64,000 nucleotides of DNA from Burkholderiales bacterium (GTDB lineage: Bacteria; Pseudomonadota; Gammaproteobacteria; Burkholderiales; Burkholderiaceae_C): contig JAIOOS010000010.1 of NCBI GenBank assembly GCA_021414305.1, positions 124,001-188,000 on the forward strand. The letters are read 5' to 3'. The number at the start of each line of letters is the position of its first letter. The stretch's first letter is position 1. Positions 1 through 7,140 of this stretch are shown piece after piece. Position numbers and translations under genes: made by a program. The notes below the pieces were generated by a model. The model had not been told where the DNA came from and searched no databases. It saw only the letters and a list, made by a program, of their open reading frames with translations.

Positions 1-2
1 TC

Positions 3-461
3 AAGGCGTTCAAGGCCAACCCGGTGCCCATGCCCTTCGGCGAGCTCTACGGCGCGCTCGAGTCGAAGGCGGTCGACGGCCAGGAGAACCCGTTCTCGGT
101 GATCCTCTCGAACAAGTTCTTCGAGGTGCAGAAGTACGTCAGCGCCACCAACCACGTGTACGCGGCGAACATCCTGCTTGTCAGCAAGCGCTTCTGGGAC
201 AAGCTCTCGCCGGCCGAGCAGAAGATCCTCAACGACGCCGCCAACGAGACCCGTCCGTACCAACGCCAGGTGAGCCGCGCGGCGGCGCAGAAGGCGGTCG
301 ACGAGCTCAAGGCCAAGGGCATGCAGTACAACGAGCTGGCCCCGGCCGAGCTGGCGAAGATGCGGGCGACCGCCAGGTCGGTGACCGACCGCTTCATCAC
401 GACGTACGATCCGGCCGTCGCCAAGCTCTACACGGACGAGCTCGCCCGGATCCAGAAGTGA
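3..461 (+). CDS. dctP: TRAP transporter substrate-binding protein DctP, C-terminal part
   Basis: Periplasmic solute receptor of a tripartite ATP-independent (TRAP) transporter; it would deliver an organic acid to the DctQM membrane complex encoded just downstream. The gene runs off the left edge, so only the last 152 codons are seen and the signal peptide is missing. The segment VDGQENPFSVILSNKFFEV is the typical DctP hinge region, in which the family names the gene product's choice of ligand-closing strand, followed by the usual charged amphipathic C-terminal helices (KAVDELKAKGMQYNELAPAE). The stop codon overlaps the next gene by 4 bases, so the receptor, dehydroquinase and permeases are probably one transcript. 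The ligand cannot be read from this fragment. Confidence 0.9.
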   Translation, partial: KAFKANPVPMPFGELYGALESKAVDGQENPFSVILSNKFFEVQKYVSATNHVYAANILLVSKRFWDKLSPAEQKILNDAANETRPYQRQVSRAAAQKAVDELKAKGMQYNELAPAELAKMRATARSVTDRFITTYDPAVAKLYTDELARIQK

Positions 462-916
462 AGCCGCAAATGAAGCTCCTGGTGCTGCACGGCCCGAACC
501 TCAACCTGTTCGGCCGGCGCGAGCCGCACATCTACGGCACGACCACCCTCGCCGAGATCGACGCCAGGCTGCAGGCGCTCGCCGCCGAGCTCGGCGCCGA
601 GCTCGAATGCTTCCAGTCGAACCACGAAGGCGCGCTGATCGACAAGCTGCACGAGCGGATCGACACGGTGCAGGGCGCGCTCGTCAACCCGGCCGGCCTC
701 ACCCAGCACGGCGTGCCGCTGCACGACGCGATCAAGGCGATGCCCTTCCCCGTGCTCGAGGTGCACATGAGCAACATCGCCGCGCGCGAGGCATGGCGGG
801 CGCACTCGATCATCTCGCCGGCGGTCAGGGGAACGATCCAGGGCCTGGGCTGGCGTTCCTACACGGCCGGCCTGCGCGTCCTCGCCGATTGGGCGCGCGA
901 GGCGAACGGCGGCTGA
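458..916 (+). CDS. aroQ: Type II 3-dehydroquinate dehydratase-like protein (AroQ family), variant active site
   Basis: Length (152 aa) and motifs are those of type II dehydroquinase, which interconverts 3-dehydroquinate and 3-dehydroshikimate in the cytoplasm. Visible: LVLHGPNLNLFGRREPHIYG with catalytic Tyr26, FQSNHEGALIDKLHE, NPAG (Asn77), EVHMSN (His103) and REAWRAHS (Arg114). The conserved substrate-binding histidine of the usual NPAAYTHTSV motif is replaced: here the stretch reads NPAGLTQHGV, with Gln83 at that place and a His one residue later. GTG at 458 overlaps the dctP stop in a GTGA junction; ATG at 470 is an equally good start. Lying between dctP and dctQ, it probably acts on the imported compound (quinate or shikimate type) rather than in aromatic biosynthesis. 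That role is inference. Confidence 0.88.
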   Translation: MKPQMKLLVLHGPNLNLFGRREPHIYGTTTLAEIDARLQALAAELGAELECFQSNHEGALIDKLHERIDTVQGALVNPAGLTQHGVPLHDAIKAMPFPVLEVHMSNIAAREAWRAHSIISPAVRGTIQGLGWRSYTAGLRVLADWAREANGG

Positions 917-917
917 G

Positions 918-1424
918 GTGGACGCCGTCCTCAACCGCTACTGCCGCCTGCTCGAAGGCGTGATCGCCTTCTGCCTGGCGGCGATGGTGGTGCTGGTGTT
1001 CGGCAACGTCGTGCTGCGCTACGGCTTCAACTCGGGCATCTCGGTCTCGGAAGAGCTGTCGCGCTGGCTGTTCGTCTGGCTCACCTTCATGGGCGCGATC
1101 ATCGGCCTGCGCGAGCACGCCCACCTCGGCACCGACATGCTGGTCGGCAGGCTCGGCCCGATCGGCAAGAAGGTCTGCCTGGTCATGGCCTACGCGCTCA
1201 TGCTGCTGATGTGCTGGATGCTCTTCAGCGGCTCGCTCGAGCAGACCAAGATCAACTGGGACGTCACCGCGCCGTCGAGCGGCGCCTCGATGGCCTGGTT
1301 CTACAGCGTCGGCCTGGTCTTCGGCGTCTCGGCCGCGGCGGTGCTGCTCGTCGACCTGTTCAAGCTGCTGACCGGCCGCGCCGGCGACGCCGACCTCGTG
1401 ATCGTGCGCGAGGAACAGGTATGA
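918..1424 (+). CDS. dctQ: TRAP transporter small permease subunit DctQ
   Basis: Small four-helix membrane subunit (168 aa) that binds DctM and couples the periplasmic receptor to it. Hydrophobic segments lie near residues 13-35, 45-65, 85-108 and 127-148; the family signature is seen in the second helix region (SEELSRWLFVWLTFMGA followed by LREHAHLGTDML). Start is GTG at 918, one base after the aroQ stop, and the end overlaps dctM by ATGA, so translation of aroQ, dctQ and dctM looks coupled. Confidence 0.93.
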   Translation: MDAVLNRYCRLLEGVIAFCLAAMVVLVFGNVVLRYGFNSGISVSEELSRWLFVWLTFMGAIIGLREHAHLGTDMLVGRLGPIGKKVCLVMAYALMLLMCWMLFSGSLEQTKINWDVTAPSSGASMAWFYSVGLVFGVSAAAVLLVDLFKLLTGRAGDADLVIVREEQV

Positions 1425-2698
1425 CGATCCTCGTCTTCGTCGGCTCGCTGCTCGCGGCCATGGCGATCGGCATCCCGATCTCGTTCGCCCTGCTCGTCTG
1501 CGGCGCGGCGCTGATGTGGCAGCTCGGGATGCTCGACCCGCAGATCCTGGCGCAGAACCTGATCAACGGCGCCAACAGCTATCCGCTGCTCGCCGTGCCC
1601 TTCTTCCTGCTCGCCGGCGAGCTGATGAACGTCGGCGGCCTGTCGCGCCGCATCGTCAACGTGGCGCTGGTGATGGTGGGCCACGTCAAGGGCGGCCTGG
1701 GCTACGTGGTGATCATCGCCGCCTGCCTGCTCGCCGCGATGTCCGGCTCGGCGGTGGCCGACGCCGCCGCGCTGACGACGCTGCTGCTGCCGATGATGGT
1801 GGCCGCCGGCCACGACAAGGCGCGCTCGGCCGGCCTCATCGCCTCGGCCGGCATCATCGCGCCGATCCTGCCGCCGAGCATCGGCTTCGTCATCTTCGGC
1901 GTGGCCGCCAACGTGTCGATCTCCAAGCTGTTCCTCGCCGGCATCGTGCCCGGGCTGATGCTCGGCGCCTCGATCTGGTTCACCTGGTGGTGGCTGGCGA
2001 GGAACGAGGACATCGTCTCGCCGCCGCGGCGCCCCTTCAAGGACGTGCTCGCCGCCATCAGCCACGCGGCCTGGGCGCTCGGCCTGCCGGTGATCATCAT
2101 CTTCGGCCTGAAGCTCGGCGTGTTCACGCCCACCGAGGCCGGCGTCGTGGCCGCGGTCTACGCCCTCTTCGTCTCCACCGTCGTCTACCGCGAGCTGAAG
2201 CTGAACCAGCTCTACGGCGTGTTCGTGCATGCCGCCCGCACCACTTCGGTGGTGATGCTGCTGGTCGCGGCGGCCGCGGTCAGCGCCTGGCTGATCACGG
2301 TGGCGAACATCCCGCAGCAGGTCGTGGCCCTGCTGCAACCGCTGCACGACAACCCGAAGCTGCTGATGGCCGCGATCATGGTGCTGGTGATGATCGTCGG
2401 CACCGCGCTCGACATGGCCCCGACGATCCTGATCCTGACGCCGGTGCTGATGCCGCTGGTCAATGCCTCGGGCATCGATCCGGTCTACTTCGGCGTGCTG
2501 TTCATGATCAACAACGCGATCGGCCTGATCACGCCGCCGGTGGGCGTGGTGCTCAACACCGTGGCCGGCGTCGGCAAGGTCAGCATGGACGCGGTGACGC
2601 GCGGCGTCGTCCCGTTCATGATCGCCCAGTTCATCCTGATGTTCCTGATGGTCCTGTTCCCGCAGCTCGTGATGGTGCCGGCGCGCTGGTTCTACTGA
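1421..2698 (+). CDS. dctM: TRAP transporter large permease subunit DctM
   Basis: The 425-residue, mostly hydrophobic transmembrane subunit that carries the Na+-driven transport step. It has the family's duplicated helix pattern and landmarks such as GSAVADAAALTTLLLPMM, IIAPILPPSIGFVIFG and, in the second half, NNAIGLITPPVGVVLN. ATG at 1421 was chosen because it overlaps the dctQ stop (ATGA); a longer open frame runs upstream but has no family similarity. Its last 7 bases overlap the end of a convergent small gene. Confidence 0.95.
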   Translation: MTILVFVGSLLAAMAIGIPISFALLVCGAALMWQLGMLDPQILAQNLINGANSYPLLAVPFFLLAGELMNVGGLSRRIVNVALVMVGHVKGGLGYVVIIAACLLAAMSGSAVADAAALTTLLLPMMVAAGHDKARSAGLIASAGIIAPILPPSIGFVIFGVAANVSISKLFLAGIVPGLMLGASIWFTWWWLARNEDIVSPPRRPFKDVLAAISHAAWALGLPVIIIFGLKLGVFTPTEAGVVAAVYALFVSTVVYRELKLNQLYGVFVHAARTTSVVMLLVAAAAVSAWLITVANIPQQVVALLQPLHDNPKLLMAAIMVLVMIVGTALDMAPTILILTPVLMPLVNASGIDPVYFGVLFMINNAIGLITPPVGVVLNTVAGVGKVSMDAVTRGVVPFMIAQFILMFLMVLFPQLVMVPARWFY

Positions 2699-2958
2699 CC
2701 GGAGCGGCTGCCGGGCGGCGGCTTCATCGTCTCCTCGACCACCTCGAGCCACTGCGCGAACGAGTCGGCGAGCCAGTTGTTGCCGGGCTTCAGCGGGCGC
2801 GGGTCGTAGGGCTTGCCCCAGCCGCCCCACCAGCTTTCCCAGCCGCGCCCCGGCACGTTGGCCAGCGGCGAATCGAACTCGTAGATGATGAATTCGGTGC
2901 CGGGCGGAAACGCGTCGGCAGTGGGCAGGGGCAGGGGCAGGGGCAGATCGTCCGGCAT
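2692..2958 (-). CDS. Small hypothetical protein, 88 aa
   Basis: Unrecognised short protein. It has a Pro-rich start, then a Trp/Gly-rich core (GRGWESWWGGWGKPYDPRP) and an amphipathic end (LADSFAQWLEVVEETM). No signal peptide or membrane segment is seen, so it is probably cytoplasmic. ATG at 2958 was chosen because it lies only 22 bp from the divergent alcohol dehydrogenase start; the frame is open further upstream but that part is antisense to the dehydrogenase. Its 3' end overlaps dctM by 7 bp tail to tail. The coherent composition argues for a real gene, with no functional clue. Confidence 0.6.
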   Translation of the reverse strand: MPDDLPLPLPLPTADAFPPGTEFIIYEFDSPLANVPGRGWESWWGGWGKPYDPRPLKPGNNWLADSFAQWLEVVEETMKPPPGSRSGQ

Positions 2959-2980
2959 CGAGACGAATATAGTCCCGGCG

Positions 2981-4054
2981 ATGAACCTCACCTGCGCGCA
3001 CCGCTGGGCCTTTTCCGCGTGGGGCGGCGCCCTCGCCGAGCACAGCGATCCGCTCGCGCCGGCGGGCGGCGACGAGGTCACGGTCCGGGTCACGCACTGC
3101 GGCATCTGCCACTCCGACCTGCACATCCAGGCCGGCGGCTTCGACATGGGCGGGGGCAGGCTGTCGTCGTTCGAACGCGCCGGCGCGCGGCTGCCGCTGA
3201 CGATGGGCCACGAGATCGGCGGCGAGGTCGTCGAGCTCGGGCCCGAGGCCAGCGGCCTGACGCTCGGCGACAAGGTGATCGTCTATCCGTGGCTGGGCTG
3301 CGGCGAGTGCCCGGTCTGCGCGCGCGGCGAAGATCATCTCTGCCCGCGCGCGCCGCGCAATCTCGGCATCCAGTTGCCGGGCGGCTATGCCGACCTGGTG
3401 CGCGTGCCGCACTCGCGCTACCTGGTGCCGATCGGCACCCTGTCGCCGGCGCGCGCCGCCACCTTCTCCTGCGCCGGCATTACCGCCTTCGGCGCACTGC
3501 GCAAGCTCGACCCGACGCTGACCGCCGACGACCACGTGGTCATCATCGGTTGCGGCGGCGTCGGCATGACCGCCATCGCCCTCGCCTCGGCGACCTCGAA
3601 GGCGCGGATCGTCGCCGTCGACCCCGATCCGGCCAAGCGCGAGGCGGCGCTCGGCCACGGCGCTGCGCTCGCCTTCGATCCGGCCGCGCCGGAGGCGGCG
3701 AAGGCGATCGGCAAGGCCTGCGCCTTCAACATCGCCGGCGTGATCGACTTCGTCGGCGCCGAGTCGACCTCGTCGCTGGCGGTGAACCTGGTGCGGCGCA
3801 CCGGCCAGGTCGTGATCGTCGGCCTGTTCGGCGGCGAATTCAGGATGCCGCTGCCGATGTTCGCGCTCAAGTCGCTGCGCATCAGCGGCTCCTACGTCGG
3901 CAGCCTGGCCGACCTGCGCGAGCTGGTGGCCCTGGCCGAGCGCGTGACCCTGCCGCAGATTCCGCTCGACCTGCGGCCGCTGGCCGAGGTCAACCAGGCG
4001 CTGCAGGATCTCGCCGCCGGCCGAGTCGTCGGCCGCGTCGTCCTCCAGCCCTGA
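2981..4054 (+). CDS. Zinc-dependent alcohol dehydrogenase (MDR family)
   Basis: Cytoplasmic NAD(P)-dependent oxidoreductase of 357 aa. The catalytic zinc site is visible as HCGICHSDLH (Cys40) and GHEIGGEV (His77, Glu78). The structural zinc cysteines are in CGECPVCARGEDHLC (about 107, 110, 113, 121), and the Rossmann motif is IIGCGGVGM. The insertion GGGRLSSFERAGARLP between the two zinc motifs is typical of a subgroup acting on medium-chain or hydroxy-acid alcohols, but the substrate is not decidable. ATG at 2981 is preferred over an in-frame upstream start, because the upstream part has no family similarity and would overlap the divergent small gene. Confidence 0.92.
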   Translation: MNLTCAHRWAFSAWGGALAEHSDPLAPAGGDEVTVRVTHCGICHSDLHIQAGGFDMGGGRLSSFERAGARLPLTMGHEIGGEVVELGPEASGLTLGDKVIVYPWLGCGECPVCARGEDHLCPRAPRNLGIQLPGGYADLVRVPHSRYLVPIGTLSPARAATFSCAGITAFGALRKLDPTLTADDHVVIIGCGGVGMTAIALASATSKARIVAVDPDPAKREAALGHGAALAFDPAAPEAAKAIGKACAFNIAGVIDFVGAESTSSLAVNLVRRTGQVVIVGLFGGEFRMPLPMFALKSLRISGSYVGSLADLRELVALAERVTLPQIPLDLRPLAEVNQALQDLAAGRVVGRVVLQP

Positions 4055-4090
4055 TCGTCCGCGCGGCCGGCCAGCGCCTGTTAACGGGCC

Positions 4091-4651
4091 TTAGGCCCGA
4101 CGGAAATCCATCGCCCAGTTGGTCTCCCAGGTGGCGCCGCCGTCGGCGGAAAACGCCTGCTCCCAGTGCGGCGTCGCCGGCGCCGCCGCCGACCAGGTGA
4201 AGCGCACCCGGATCGGCTTGCCGTTGAAGATGTCGTCGGCGTAGAAGGTGCCGATGCCCTCGCGAAACGCGCCGCGCACGGGCGGGTCGATCGGCCCGAG
4301 CGGCGCGCGGGTGTCGAGGTACCAGATCGACCACTGCCGCGATGCCGGATCGAACGAGCGCAGCGTCACGCCGCGGATCGTCTTGCCGTCGAAGGCGAAC
4401 ACGTTGTCGTCGACGTTGCCGTAGCCGCCCAGCAGGGGCTGCGCGACCGACGTGCCATCGAACTCGATCCATTCGCGGCTGCCGGCGAGCCGCTCCTTCA
4501 GCCGGCGGTGCCGAACCTGCCAGCGGCCGAAGAAGAAGTCGAAGTCGCGGGCGCCGGCATCCGCGCGCTCGCCCTGCGCCAGGCCGCTTGCCGGCACGCC
4601 GGCACCCAAGCCGAGAACCGCCGCCACGGCGGCACGACGATCGATTTCCAT
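4091..4651 (-). CDS. Exported DUF1579-like protein
   Basis: 186 aa with an Arg-containing, Ala/Gly-rich leader (MEIDRRAAVAAVLGLGAG, cleavage probably after GLAQ), so exported, possibly by Tat. The mature part matches the style of DUF1579-type proteins: FDFFFGRWQVRHRRLKERL, then GYGNVDDNVFAFDGKTIRG, RSFDPASRQWSIWYLD and FTWSAAAPATPHWEQAFS. Such proteins look like small beta-barrels of unknown ligand. It sits alone, converging with the dehydrogenase (36 bp apart). The domain name is from pattern recognition only. Confidence 0.75.
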   Translation of the reverse strand: MEIDRRAAVAAVLGLGAGVPASGLAQGERADAGARDFDFFFGRWQVRHRRLKERLAGSREWIEFDGTSVAQPLLGGYGNVDDNVFAFDGKTIRGVTLRSFDPASRQWSIWYLDTRAPLGPIDPPVRGAFREGIGTFYADDIFNGKPIRVRFTWSAAAPATPHWEQAFSADGGATWETNWAMDFRRA

Positions 4652-4725
4652 GGGGAGGCTTTCATGAGTGACGAAGGTCTCCGTTGTACGGAACTCAACC
4701 TGCCACGCGATGTCAGGTATCGAAG

Positions 4726-5370
4726 TCAGCGGGGCGAAGGCCCTTCGGCGGCCAGCTCCCGTCGCGGGGCCTCGAGCGCGCTCTCCGCGTCGAACGCGAC
4801 ATCCCGGTGCACCGGCCCGTCCGCGCGGGCATCGAAGGCATAGCCGCGGCGTCGCGCCGGCCAGCCGCCGACTCGCGCCACCTCGAGCGCCCGCGTCTCC
4901 GCCTCGTCGGGTGTCTTGCCGTCGCCCTGCAGCGGAAGGTCGAGAGTGGCCACGGGGCCCACGAGGCTGAGCGCGTAGGAGTAGGTCGTCCTGGTTCGCG
5001 ACGACACCTTGCTGAACCCCGAGCCCACGCTCGTCACCGCCTCGCTCTCGCTGCCGCGTTTCAGGGTGACGACGACCGCGCTGTAGTCCGCGAAAGGGTG
5101 CGTCGTTCCGACGCCGAGGCCGAGGTAGCCGATGCGGCTCACGACCTCGCGCCTGGCGGGGTCGATGGTGACTTCGAACCAGGTCCCCGCATACCAGAGG
5201 CCGACCAGGCCGACGGCGGCGACGCCGAGGACGATCATGCCGTCGTTCTCGGCGGTCTTGCCGAGGAAGACGAATGCGGCGAGACCCGCGACCAGCGCAG
5301 CAGCCAGCCCGAGCACGCTGAGCGTGCCCAGCGGGGCCTCGTTGGCGAGACGGAGCACGCCCTCGCTCAT
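4726..5370 (-). CDS. Two-helix membrane protein of unknown function
   Basis: 214 aa. Two closely spaced hydrophobic segments (about 15-37 and 43-63) are followed by FEVTIDPARREVVSRIGYLGLG, which resembles the outer face of small inner-membrane proteins that measure or bind a ligand. The rest is soluble, with an RRRGYAFDARADGPVHRD end. Its start overlaps the stop of the preceding secreted protein by 4 bp (ATGA), so the two are translated from one message. No family was recognised. Confidence 0.72.
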   Translation of the reverse strand: MSEGVLRLANEAPLGTLSVLGLAAALVAGLAAFVFLGKTAENDGMIVLGVAAVGLVGLWYAGTWFEVTIDPARREVVSRIGYLGLGVGTTHPFADYSAVVVTLKRGSESEAVTSVGSGFSKVSSRTRTTYSYALSLVGPVATLDLPLQGDGKTPDEAETRALEVARVGGWPARRRGYAFDARADGPVHRDVAFDAESALEAPRRELAAEGPSPR

Positions 5371-6137
5371 GGCCGCACCGCGCTGGCGGTGGCGCTGGGG
5401 GTGGCGACGGTGCCGGGCCGCGTGGTGGCGTTCATGCCGGTGGCCGTCCCGGCGCTGCTGCTATAGCACTGGCCGTTGCCGCGCTCGACCTCGATCGTGC
5501 CCTTGGCGCGCTTGCGGACGCGGCTGCCGTTGACCATCTGCGAGGTGATGATGTCGAGGTTGAGCGTCTTGTAGCGGTTGTCGGCACCGGCGAAGGCGAT
5601 CCGCAGGGTGCAGCTCTGGCTCGCCGAGGACCAGCTGCCCTGGGTCTGGCGCTGCAGCTCGATCTTTTCCCAGTTGCCCTGGTTGCACGCGTCGTTGTCG
5701 CAGCGGTAACCCCAGGCCACCGCGGCCAGCTTGGCGGTGGCGCAGGCGTTGGCGCTGGCGATCGGCGCGTCGCCCCACTCTGCCGTGAGCCGCACCGTCT
5801 TCATGTCGCGCCTCAGGTCGCCCATCGGCCCGAACGCCACCGAATAGCCGCCGCAGGAACCCGGGGCGTTGCTCGGCGCGACCGAAGTCGCGCTGAAGCG
5901 CTGCCGGTAGTAACAACGGTCTTCGGTGACCGGCACCGGGCTGGCGGCGAAGTCCAGGGCGTTCTGCGGTCCGGTGCAGAGGCCGAAGGTGGACAGCGTC
6001 GGCGCCGGACCGGCCTGGGTGGCCTGCGGCCGCTCGCTCGACGCCACCGCGGAGAGATCGGTTGGTGCCGCTTGAACGGGCGCGAAGGCGAACAGGGCCG
6101 TCACGAGGACGACGGCGAACGGGCAGCGGATCGACAT
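5367..6137 (-). CDS. Secreted cysteine-containing hypothetical protein
   Basis: 256 aa with a clear signal peptide (MSIRCPFAVVLVTALFAFAPVQA, cleavage near residue 23). The mature protein has about nine cysteines (LCTGP, RCYYR, GSCGGY, ANACATA, YRCDNDACNQGNW, SCTLR, GQCYSS), suggesting disulfides in the periplasm or outside. The C-terminal 30 residues are Thr/Ala/Pro-rich, like a linker. First gene of a two-gene operon with the membrane protein that follows. ATG at 6137 was chosen because it opens directly on the signal peptide. No known family. Confidence 0.78.
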   Translation of the reverse strand: MSIRCPFAVVLVTALFAFAPVQAAPTDLSAVASSERPQATQAGPAPTLSTFGLCTGPQNALDFAASPVPVTEDRCYYRQRFSATSVAPSNAPGSCGGYSVAFGPMGDLRRDMKTVRLTAEWGDAPIASANACATAKLAAVAWGYRCDNDACNQGNWEKIELQRQTQGSWSSASQSCTLRIAFAGADNRYKTLNLDIITSQMVNGSRVRKRAKGTIEVERGNGQCYSSSAGTATGMNATTRPGTVATPSATASAVRP

Positions 6138-6238
6138 GGCGGGCTCCTTGGCAACACCGACCCGCACAGTGTGCGAACCGGCCGTTGCGGGAGCGTTGCA
6201 GGAGCCCGGTCGTCCGCGGCGCGCGCGCTTCGAGCCCT

Positions 6239-6643
6239 TTACCTGCCGGTTCGCTCGCGCTGCTCGCAGAGCATGCGCTCGACGCACTCGCCGAGCATGC
6301 GCGGCCCGCACGGCTTCGGCAGGAAGGCGTCGTACCCGTCGAACCCGGAGCGAACCACCGACTCGTCGAGGCTGGTGTGCATGGCGATCATGGAGGAGGA
6401 GGTCTTCGGATCGCGGCGCAAGGCCCGCCCGAGGGCGAGGCCGTCCATGCCCGGCATGTCGACGTCGAGGATGACCGCGTCGAAGCGCTCCTGCCGGGTG
6501 GCCTCGAGCGCGGCATAGCCGCTGTCGACAGCCTCGACGCTGTAGCCCAGCGCCTCGAGCGAGGCCGTCACCAGGACCCGCATCTCCGCCGAGTCGTCCA
6601 CGGTCAGAACCCGTCCGCGGCAGTGTTCGGCGATCGCGTGCAT
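6239..6643 (-). CDS. Single-domain response regulator (CheY-like)
   Basis: 134 aa, receiver domain only. Conserved parts: VLTVDDSAEM (acid pair), AVILDVDMPGMDG (phosphoacceptor Asp), MHTSLDES (switch Thr/Ser) and FLPKPCG (Lys). There is no output domain, so it would act by protein contact, as CheY or a phosphorelay carrier does. No kinase is adjacent; its partner is unknown. ATG at 6643 gives the standard beta-1 position; open frame upstream lacks similarity. Confidence 0.9.
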   Translation of the reverse strand: MHAIAEHCRGRVLTVDDSAEMRVLVTASLEALGYSVEAVDSGYAALEATRQERFDAVILDVDMPGMDGLALGRALRRDPKTSSSMIAMHTSLDESVVRSGFDGYDAFLPKPCGPRMLGECVERMLCEQRERTGR

Positions 6644-6782
6644 CGGCGCGAGCTTAGCGAGGCGAAAGCGGTTCGAAAAGACCGGTCGGCGGGCTGAACC
6701 GGTCCCGGCCGCCCGCTGCTGCAAAACAAGGCAGCGCGCGAATTCCCAGGCGGCGTGGCGCGCTCCAGAGCTTGCCCGCAGG

Positions 6783-6825
6783 TTATGCACAAACTTGTCC
6801 ACGGCGCCGGTGGACAAGATTTTTT
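6783..6825. promoter_or_regulatory. DnaA-box-like cluster with inverted repeat
   Basis: TTATGCACA at 6783-6791 matches the DnaA box consensus TTATNCACA. Three bases on, cttgtccac (6794-6802) and gtggacaag (6810-6818) form a perfect 9-bp inverted repeat with a 7-bp spacer, and each arm resembles a weak DnaA box (TTATCCACA). A run of six T follows at 6820-6825, so on the plus strand the same stem could end transcription, but no plus-strand gene lies before it. It sits 140 bp upstream of the minus-strand response regulator and just past the end of the small gene at 6833. Either DnaA-responsive control or a terminator is possible. Confidence 0.4.
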
Positions 6826-6832
6826 CGCGCCG

Positions 6833-7063
6833 CTAGCCGTCGACCGGGGCGATGGTCTCGGCGAATCCGCTGTCGTACTCGCCGGCCGCGTCGATCAGCA
6901 CCTGCGCTTCGTCCATGAAGGTCTGCCAGCGCAGCGGCTGGCCCACGTACAGGAGCGTCAAGGCGCGCTCGATGTCGGCGGCGGACAGGCCCGACAGGCT
7001 GCCCGACACGCTGAGCAGCTGCAGGCGCGTATTCGGACGCAGCTCTTTTCTTCGATCTTTCAC
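6833..7063 (-). CDS. Possible small protein, 76 aa
   Basis: Unrecognised soluble protein starting at GTG (7063), with charged start KDRRKELRPNTRL and a helical core GLSAADIERALTLLYVGQPL followed by FMDEAQVLIDAAGEYDSGF. The composition looks like a small folded domain, not random GC-rich sequence. No good ribosome binding site is seen before the GTG. It lies 77 bp downstream of the deacylase gene on the same strand. Kept at modest confidence. Confidence 0.42.
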   Translation of the reverse strand: MKDRRKELRPNTRLQLLSVSGSLSGLSAADIERALTLLYVGQPLRWQTFMDEAQVLIDAAGEYDSGFAETIAPVDG

Positions 7064-7140
7064 GGGCTGGCAAGTCCAGGGGGCGAAGGCCGCATTCTGC
7101 CCCGCCCGGAAGGGGTTGCCATCTGTCAGAGCTGCCAGCG

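Noticed and set aside
1516..4200. Very long open frame (894 codons) across dctM and the alcohol dehydrogenase
   Set aside because: It is a shifted frame of real genes with Arg/Ala/Gly/Pro-rich composition and no family features; such frames are common at this GC content.
6783..6825. Chromosomal replication origin (oriC)
   Set aside because: Only a few weak boxes and no AT-rich unwinding region, and dnaA, dnaN or gyrB are not adjacent.
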